Source: Thermoflexus hugenholtzii JAD2 (GTDB taxonomy: Bacteria > Chloroflexota > Dehalococcoidia > UBA2979). Taken from it: a stretch of 10,809 bases of DNA. Below, in pieces: positions 5,922-10,809 of this stretch (its first letter is position 1; every line of letters starts with the position of its first letter). The notes beneath the pieces are model-generated. The model ran no database searches, was not told the DNA's origin, and saw only the letters and a program-made list of their open reading frames with translations. The stretch is taken from NCBI GenBank assembly GCA_945889565.1, contig CAMDBZ010000031.1:1-10809 (forward strand), written 5' to 3'. A program made the position numbers and the translations under genes.

Positions 5922-7927
5922 CCTCGGTCCTCGGCGTCGATGTCGGCGGGACGTTCACCGACTTCCTGCTCTGGGACGACGGCGCGCTGCGCATCCACAA
6001 GCAGCCGTCCACGCCGGACGACCCCGCGCGTGCCGTCCTCGAAGGCCTCGCTGCCCTCGGCGTCGTCCCCGACCTCGTCGTGCACGGCTCGACCGTCGCC
6101 ACCAACGCCGTGCTCGAGCGTCGCGGCGCGCGCACCGCGCTCGTCACCACCGAGGGCATGCGCGACCTGCTCCGCATCGGCCGCCAGGCGCGCAGCGCGC
6201 TCTATGCACTCGAGCCCGAAGCCCCCGCCCCGCTCGTCGACCCCGAGCTCGCGTTCGAGCTGCACGCGCGCCTGCGCCCCGACGGCAGCGTCGAACTCGC
6301 CCCCGACCACTCCGAGGTGCGCAACCTCGTACGCGAAGCCGAGGAGGCCGGCGCCGAGGCGCTCGCCGTCTCGCTGCTCTACGCCTACGCCAACCCCGCG
6401 ATCGAGGAGCTGTTCGACCAGGTCGCCTCCCCCACCGGCCTCTACCTCGCGCTCTCCTCACGCGTCTCGCCCGAGTACCGCGAGGTCGAGCGCACCACCA
6501 CCACCGTGCTCAACGCGTACGTCGGCCCGGTCATGGCGGGCTACCTCGATCGCCTCGCCGGCGGCCTCGCGGCGCGCGGCGTGCCCGCGCTGCGCATCGT
6601 GCAGTCCGACGGCGGCACCGCCGACGCCGCCCGCGCCGCGGCGCTGCCCGTGGCGACGCTGCTGTCCGGCCCCGCGGCCGGCGCGGCCGGCGCGTTCGCT
6701 GTCGCGCGCGACGCCGGGTTCCCGCGCGCGATCACGTTCGACATGGGCGGCACCTCCACCGACGTCGCGCTGTGCGACGGCGCGCTCCCCACCACGCCGG
6801 AGCTCGCGATCGGCGACTTCACCGCGCGCACCCCCGCCATCGACGTGCACACCGTCGGCGCCGGCGGCGGCTCGATCGCACGCCTCGACGCGGGCGGCGC
6901 GCTGCGCGTCGGCCCGCACTCCGCGGGCGCGGACCCCGGCCCCGCGTGCTATGGGCGCGGCCACGACTGCACCGTCACCGACGCCCAGCTCGTGCTCGGC
7001 CGCCTGCCTGCGCGCGCCCTGCTCGGCGGCACGATGCGCCTCGACGAGCGCCGCGCGCGCACCGCGCTCGCCCCGTTCCTGTCGCGCTTCGGTGGTGACC
7101 CGCACCGCGCCGCGCAGGCCGTGCTGGACGTGGTCACCGCGAACATGGAGCGCGCGCTGCGCGTCGTCTCCGTGCATCGCGGCTATGACCCCCGCGAGTT
7201 CACGCTCGTCGCCTCTGGCGGCGCCGGTCCGCTGCACGCCTGCGCGCTCGCCGATGCGCTCGACCTGCCGCGCGTGCTCGTGCCGCGCTACCCCGGCGTG
7301 CTCGCCGCGCTCGGCGCCGCTGCCGGCGACGTGACCGCGACGCACGCACGCTCCGTGCTGCGGCCGCTCGACGCGGCGTCGCTGCCGGCGCTGCGCGCGG
7401 CGCTCGATGCCGTCCGCGACGCCGCCGCGCTCGCGCTCGCCGACACGCCGCAGCCCGCAGCACTCGAATGCGCGCTCGACCTCCGCTACGCGGGGCAGTC
7501 GTTCGAGCTCACCGTCGCGCTCGACGCAGCGTTCGACCTCGACCGCGCGCGCCGAGACTTCGACGCGCTGCACGAGGCGCGCTTCGGCCACCACGACCCC
7601 ACCGCACCCGTCGAGGTCGTCACCGCGCGCGCGACCGCCCGCCTGCCCGGCGTCGCCGACGCGCTGCTGGCCGCCCTGCGCACCACGCCGCCCGCCGACG
7701 CGCCTCGCGCACCGCAACCGGCCACCGTCGACGTGTGGATCGCGGACGCCTCCGGCACGGGCGGCAAGCGCGTGCCCGCCGCCCTGCACGCGCGCGACGC
7801 GCTGCGCGAAGACGACCGCCTCGCCGGCCCCGCGATCGTCACCCAGCTCGACACCACGACGTACATCGCGCCCGGCTGGCTCGCCCGCGTCGACGCCGCC
7901 GCGAATCTCGTGCTGGAGCGCGCATGA
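5918..7927 (+). CDS. hyuA: Hydantoinase/oxoprolinase family protein, subunit A (HyuA-like, ATP-dependent)
   Basis: This 669-residue protein is the ATP-binding subunit of the N-methylhydantoinase / 5-oxoprolinase / acetone-carboxylase-like family. It opens with the phosphate-binding GVDVGGTFTD (6-15), then HGSTVATNAVLERRGA (from about 55). The second actin-like half has FDMGGTSTDVALCDG (about 274-288), VGAGGGSIA (about 313-321) and ASGGAGPLHACALA (from about 432), followed by a C-terminal domain with DLRYAGQSFEL. Together with HyuB it is expected to couple ATP hydrolysis to opening or carboxylating a cyclic amide or ketone. The actual substrate cannot be told from sequence. GTG 5918 is chosen because the conserved N-terminus starts right after it and it overlaps the channel stop (GTGA), so translation is probably coupled. 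Length is normal for the family. Confidence 0.9.
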   Translation: MTSVLGVDVGGTFTDFLLWDDGALRIHKQPSTPDDPARAVLEGLAALGVVPDLVVHGSTVATNAVLERRGARTALVTTEGMRDLLRIGRQARSALYALEPEAPAPLVDPELAFELHARLRPDGSVELAPDHSEVRNLVREAEEAGAEALAVSLLYAYANPAIEELFDQVASPTGLYLALSSRVSPEYREVERTTTTVLNAYVGPVMAGYLDRLAGGLAARGVPALRIVQSDGGTADAARAAALPVATLLSGPAAGAAGAFAVARDAGFPRAITFDMGGTSTDVALCDGALPTTPELAIGDFTARTPAIDVHTVGAGGGSIARLDAGGALRVGPHSAGADPGPACYGRGHDCTVTDAQLVLGRLPARALLGGTMRLDERRARTALAPFLSRFGGDPHRAAQAVLDVVTANMERALRVVSVHRGYDPREFTLVASGGAGPLHACALADALDLPRVLVPRYPGVLAALGAAAGDVTATHARSVLRPLDAASLPALRAALDAVRDAAALALADTPQPAALECALDLRYAGQSFELTVALDAAFDLDRARRDFDALHEARFGHHDPTAPVEVVTARATARLPGVADALLAALRTTPPADAPRAPQPATVDVWIADASGTGGKRVPAALHARDALREDDRLAGPAIVTQLDTTTYIAPGWLARVDAAANLVLERA

Positions 7928-9576
7928 CCGCGCTCGAACCCTCCACGCCCGTGCTCTCCGCCGCCGACCTCGCGATCGCCGACGCCGCGCTCGCCACCGT
8001 CGCCGCCGAGATGGGCGAGGCGCTCGGCCGCAGCGCCTACTCCCCGAACATCAAGGAGCGCCGCGACTACTCGTGCGCGGTCTTCGACGCCGCAGGCGCA
8101 ATGGTCGCGCAGGCCGCGCACATCCCCGTGCACCTCGGCGCCATGCCAGAGGCGGTCCACGCCGTGCTCGCGCTCGCCCCCTTCGTGCCCGGCGACGTCT
8201 ACGCGCTCAACGACCCGTTCCTCGGCGGCACGCACCTGCCCGACATCACCACCGTCGCACCCGTGTTCGCCGAAGGCGCGGTCGCCGGCGACGACGCGAC
8301 CCAACCGATCGCGTTCGTCGCCACGCGCGCGCACCACGCCGATGTCGGCGGCATGGCCCCGGGCTCGATGCCCGTCGCGCGCGAGCTGCTCCAGGAGGGC
8401 CTCGTGATCCCGCCGCTACGTCTCGTGAAGGCGGGGGTGCTCGAGGAGGGCGCGTTCGCGCTGATCGTGCGCAACTCGCGTGCCCCCGACGAGCGCCGCG
8501 GCGACCTGCGCGCGCAGCTCGCTGCCACCGCGCTCGGCGCGCGCCGCCTCGCCGCGCTCGCGCAGCGCTTCTCCGGAGGGGGCTTCGGCGTCGCAGGCTT
8601 CCGTGCCCGCTGCGCCGCGCTGCTGGACCATGGCGAGCGCGTCACGCGCGCCTTCCTGCGCACCGTCCCCACCGGCCGCTACACGTTCGCAGACCGCCTC
8701 GAGATCGACGACGACGACGGCGCCGCGGGCGGCGGCGTGATTCGCCTCGCCCTCGAGGTCAGCGCGGACGGCCTGCACTTCGACTTCACCGGCACCGCCG
8801 CAGAGTCCGCCACCACCTCGCTGAACGCCGTCGCCGCCGTCACGCGCTCCGCCTGCTACTACGTCGTCCGCTGCCTCGTCGGCGATGACGCGCCCGCGAA
8901 CCAGGGTTGCTACCGCGCGCTGCGCTTCACGCTCCCCGCACGCTCGCTCGTCGCCGCCGGACCGCCACGCGCCGTGTCCGCGGGCAACGTCGAGACCTCG
9001 CAGCGCATCGTCGATGTCGCGCTCGGCGCCTTCGCGCAGGCGCTGCCCGATCGCATCCCCGCCGCCTCGCAGGGCACGATGAACAACGTCACCATCGGCG
9101 GCTTCGACCGCGCCCGCGGCCGCGCGTACGCCTACTACGAGACGCTCGCCGGCGGCGCCGGCGGCGGCCCGCTGCGCGCCGGCCAGAGCGGCGTGCACAC
9201 GCACATGACAAACACGCTCAACACGCCGATTGAAGCGCTGCCGCTCGCCTACCCGTTCACCGTCGAGCGCTACGAGTTGCGCGCCGGCTCCGGCGGCGCA
9301 GGCCACCATCCCGGCGGCGACGGCCTCGTGCGGGAGTACCGCTTCGGCGACCACGCCACGGTCACACTCGTCACCGAGCGCCGCCGCCGCGGGCCCTGGG
9401 GGCTCGCCGGAGGCGGCCCCGGCGCGCCCGGCCGCAACCTGCTGCTCCGCGCCGGCGCACCACCCGAGCTGCTCCCCGCACGGGTCCAGCTCGAGGTCGC
9501 GCCCGGCGACCGCCTGCGCATCGAGACGCCGGGCGGCGGCGGCTGGGGACCCACCGAGGCAGACCGCTCGCCATGA
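7924..9576 (+). CDS. hyuB: Hydantoinase family protein, subunit B (HyuB-like)
   Basis: This 550-residue protein is the partner of HyuA. It shows SPNIKERRDYSCAVFD (40-55), HIPVHLGAMP (66-75), NDPFLGGTHLPD (96-107, with likely metal-binding His and Asp), RAHHADVGG (135-143), AGNVETSQRIVD (about 354-366), THMTNTLNTPIE, GSGGAGHHPGGDGL (from about 456) and the C-terminal ETPGGGGWG. These blocks are typical of HyuB and of the C-terminal half of 5-oxoprolinase. Its ATG overlaps the hyuA TGA (ATGA), so the two are made together and probably form a heteromeric enzyme. The usual length is 520-600 residues, so it is complete. No hydantoin racemase, carbamoylase or transporter gene follows within the window to indicate the substrate. 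Confidence 0.92.
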   Translation: MTALEPSTPVLSAADLAIADAALATVAAEMGEALGRSAYSPNIKERRDYSCAVFDAAGAMVAQAAHIPVHLGAMPEAVHAVLALAPFVPGDVYALNDPFLGGTHLPDITTVAPVFAEGAVAGDDATQPIAFVATRAHHADVGGMAPGSMPVARELLQEGLVIPPLRLVKAGVLEEGAFALIVRNSRAPDERRGDLRAQLAATALGARRLAALAQRFSGGGFGVAGFRARCAALLDHGERVTRAFLRTVPTGRYTFADRLEIDDDDGAAGGGVIRLALEVSADGLHFDFTGTAAESATTSLNAVAAVTRSACYYVVRCLVGDDAPANQGCYRALRFTLPARSLVAAGPPRAVSAGNVETSQRIVDVALGAFAQALPDRIPAASQGTMNNVTIGGFDRARGRAYAYYETLAGGAGGGPLRAGQSGVHTHMTNTLNTPIEALPLAYPFTVERYELRAGSGGAGHHPGGDGLVREYRFGDHATVTLVTERRRRGPWGLAGGGPGAPGRNLLLRAGAPPELLPARVQLEVAPGDRLRIETPGGGGWGPTEADRSP

Positions 9577-9577
9577 T

Positions 9578-9586
9578 TGCTACAAT
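9578..9586 (+). promoter_or_regulatory. Extended -10 promoter for the small membrane protein gene
   Basis: TGCTACAAT is an extended -10 element (TGn plus TACAAT, one mismatch to TATAAT). It starts two bases after the hyuB stop. No good -35 is seen, which extended -10 promoters can do without. Transcription would start near 9593, leaving a leader of about 70 nt before ATG 9663. This suggests the next gene is not only part of the hyu operon. Confidence 0.5.
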
Positions 9587-9592
9587 CGTTCT

Positions 9593-9647
9593 GCACGCAA
9601 GCGTGCGCCGGGCCGACGAGACCGTTGCGCGCTTCAACGCGGCAACG
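9593..9647 (+). other. Structured leader with two small inverted repeats
   Basis: GCACGC-AA-GCGTGC (9593-9606) is a perfect 6-bp palindrome at the predicted transcription start; its 2-nt centre makes it better suited as a DNA operator than as an RNA hairpin. A second element pairs 9623-9631 (CGTTGCGCG) with 9638-9647 (CGCGGCAACG) through nine base pairs, one bulged G and a CTTCAA loop. It ends 5 nt before the GAGG ribosome binding site at 9653-9656. It could modulate translation of the next gene; this is inference from position. Confidence 0.4.
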
Positions 9648-9662
9648 ATGCCGAGGATGCGG

Positions 9663-10118
9663 ATGCCAGACCCGCCCGACCGACCAGACCGCCTCGAACG
9701 CGAGATCGACGAGATTCTCTCGAAGATCGAGCACTTCCCGAGCGCGCGTCAGCGCCGCACGCAGGCCCAGCGCCGCTGGCTACGGCGCGCCGGCAACGCC
9801 GTCAGCGCTCGTCAGCAGGCGCTCATGCGCGAGCTGTCGCGTATCTCGCTCTCGCAGCTGATGCTGCTGTCGTTCCTGCTCATCCTCGGTTCGTTCTTCC
9901 TGCGCCGCGTCGTTCCCATCGCCTGGCCGTGGCTGATGTACGCGGGCGCCGTGCTCTTCCTCGCCAGCTTCGCGCTGATGCTCTTCGCGGGCAGCTCCGG
10001 GCTGGGCGGTAGCCGGGGCGGCGGGCCGCACCGCTACTGGCGCGGACGCCCCGTCTCGTACTCGCCGACGCTCAGCCAGCGCCTGCGGCGCTGGTGGGAC
10101 CGCCGGTCGCCGCGCTGA
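9663..10118 (+). CDS. Small two-TM membrane protein of unknown function
   Basis: I do not recognise a named family. The 151-residue product begins with an acidic helix (RLEREIDEILSKIEHFP, 10-26), then a strongly basic stretch (RQRRTQAQRRWLRR). Two membrane helices follow at about 62-80 and 87-109, with a Gly/Ser-rich linker. The basic, Trp-rich tail contains RYWRGRPVSY (124-133) and LRRWWDRR. With both ends positively charged the termini are probably cytoplasmic. ATG 9663 is chosen because GAGG lies 6 nt upstream. An in-frame ATG at 9573 overlaps the hyuB stop (ATGA) and would add 30 residues, but that stretch holds the extended -10 and the hairpin. The last 46 bp before the next gene hold no clear terminator. 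Confidence 0.7.
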   Translation: MPDPPDRPDRLEREIDEILSKIEHFPSARQRRTQAQRRWLRRAGNAVSARQQALMRELSRISLSQLMLLSFLLILGSFFLRRVVPIAWPWLMYAGAVLFLASFALMLFAGSSGLGGSRGGGPHRYWRGRPVSYSPTLSQRLRRWWDRRSPR

Positions 10119-10165
10119 CGCGTTCCCCACCACGGGCTCATCGCTCCCCCGATTGGCCTGACCGC

Positions 10166-10809
10166 ATGCCCCCGTCCCCGCCACCGACTGCCCCCGCCCC
10201 GGCGTCCGACGCGCATACCCGGACGCCCGAAGCCGGTACCGGGCTGGCCTCCGCGCGCACTGCCCGGCGCCGCGCAGTGCGGCTCGCGTCCGTGCTCGCG
10301 GCCCTGGCGCTGCTCGCCGCCTGCGGCGGCGGCGCGCCGGCCGCCATCGACAACCGCGCTGCCGCCGCGCCCCCGGCCAGCGCGTCCCCGAGCGCCGTCG
10401 CCAGTGCTGCCTCGACCCCCACCGCCCCCACGACGCCCGCCACACCCGACGCTGCGCGCGCGTTCGCCCACATCCGGCAGCTCGCCGGCGACATCGGCAT
10501 CCGCGCCGCCACCACCGATGGCGAGCGCCGCGCCGCCGAGTACATCCGCGCACAGCTCGAGGCCGCCGGCTATCGCGCCACCCTCGAACCGTTCGAGGTG
10601 AACGTCACGCTCCGCGGCACCGCCAGCATCACACTCGCCGACGGCAGCGAGGTGCTGGCGCTCCCGCTCAGCGGCTCCGCCAATGGCAGCGTGGGCGGGC
10701 CCATCGTCCCGGTCGGCCTCGGCCGCACGCAGGACTACGACTTCGCACCGCGGCCCGCGCGCGGCGCCATCGCGCTCGCCGCCCGCGGCGAGACCACATT
10801 CGCAGACAA
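10166..10809 (+). CDS. Lipoprotein with M28-type aminopeptidase domain, N-terminal part (truncated by window edge)
   Basis: The frame is open from ATG 10166 to the window end (214 full codons). A lipoprotein signal RRRAVRLASVLAALALLAAC places the lipobox LAAC with Cys53, followed by GGG. A long Ala/Pro/Ser/Thr linker (about 57-95) comes next. The mature start has AFAHIRQLAGDIGIRAATTDGERRAAEYI-like sequence (split: HIRQLAGDIGIRAATTDGE, then RRAAEYIRAQLEAAGY), the conserved N-terminus of M28 (aminopeptidase Y/S-like) enzymes. The last residues (ARGAIALAARGETTFAD) look like the start of a PA insert. The zinc-binding residues lie beyond the window. It would trim peptides at the outer face of the membrane. 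The N-region before the signal is unusually long (about 35 residues); a GTG at 10277 would give a short normal signal, so the true start is uncertain. Confidence 0.75.
   Translation, partial: MPPSPPPTAPAPASDAHTRTPEAGTGLASARTARRRAVRLASVLAALALLAACGGGAPAAIDNRAAAAPPASASPSAVASAASTPTAPTTPATPDAARAFAHIRQLAGDIGIRAATTDGERRAAEYIRAQLEAAGYRATLEPFEVNVTLRGTASITLADGSEVLALPLSGSANGSVGGPIVPVGLGRTQDYDFAPRPARGAIALAARGETTFAD

Noticed and set aside
7407..8888. 493-codon plus-strand frame overlapping hyuA and hyuB
   Set aside because: Out of frame with both real genes and almost pure Arg/Pro/Ala/Ser; a GC shadow.
9230..10012. Plus-strand frame joining the end of hyuB to the small membrane protein gene
   Set aside because: Wrong frame for both genes, with no hydrophobic or domain pattern.
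10097..10112. Short GACCG-C-CGGTC palindrome at the end of the small membrane protein gene as a terminator
   Set aside because: Only five pairs with a one-base centre and no following T-run; too common in this GC-rich DNA.
1..10809. CRISPR array, tRNA, rRNA, insertion sequence or phage attachment site
   Set aside because: No regularly spaced direct repeats, cloverleaf, rRNA-like stretch, transposase or flanking target duplications were seen.

Overview
The window is GC-rich bacterial chromosome with almost exclusively G/C-ending codons, tightly packed genes and no mobile elements, rRNA or tRNA. Gene content (a minimal SecG, a family-5 solute-binding protein, Fmt, RlmN, a long CTC-type bL25, a hydantoinase pair and an M28 peptidase lipoprotein) together with apparent leaderless starts suggests a high-GC lineage such as Chloroflexota (Dehalococcoidia-like). 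That placement is inference from gene style and order, not a database result.

Layout. Positions 1-182 (minus) hold the N-terminal part of an ArsR-type repressor, cut by the window edge, with a near-consensus promoter and a perfect palindrome over its own start. Divergent from it, a plus-strand block covers 285-4398: secG, a family-5 peptide/nickel-type solute-binding protein, fmt and rlmN. This is a housekeeping block for protein export, initiator-tRNA formylation and 23S rRNA/tRNA methylation. The block ends in an 18-bp perfect inverted repeat inside the rlmN tail. The rplY gene (bL25, 5S rRNA-binding) converges on it from the minus strand (4414-5025) and has its own clear promoter.

From 5166 a second plus-strand block starts: a six-TM voltage-gated potassium-channel-like protein with seven regularly spaced S4 arginines, then hyuA and hyuB (ATP-dependent hydantoinase/oxoprolinase family). 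These are joined by GTGA and ATGA stop/start overlaps, so they are probably translationally coupled. The channel has more A/T-ending and rare codons than its neighbours. A leader with an extended -10 and two small hairpins follows at 9578-9647. It precedes a small two-TM membrane protein of unknown function (9663-10118), and the window ends in a truncated lipoprotein with an M28-type aminopeptidase start (10166 to the edge).

The points most worth following are: a recurrent -10-like hexamer 6-8 nt before the start codon of arsR, secG, fmt and rlmN (leaderless mRNAs); an operator-like palindrome at the arsR start; the long palindrome between the convergent rlmN and rplY; and the coupling of a voltage-gated channel to a hydantoinase operon. 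I did not find a clear previously undescribed multi-gene system.
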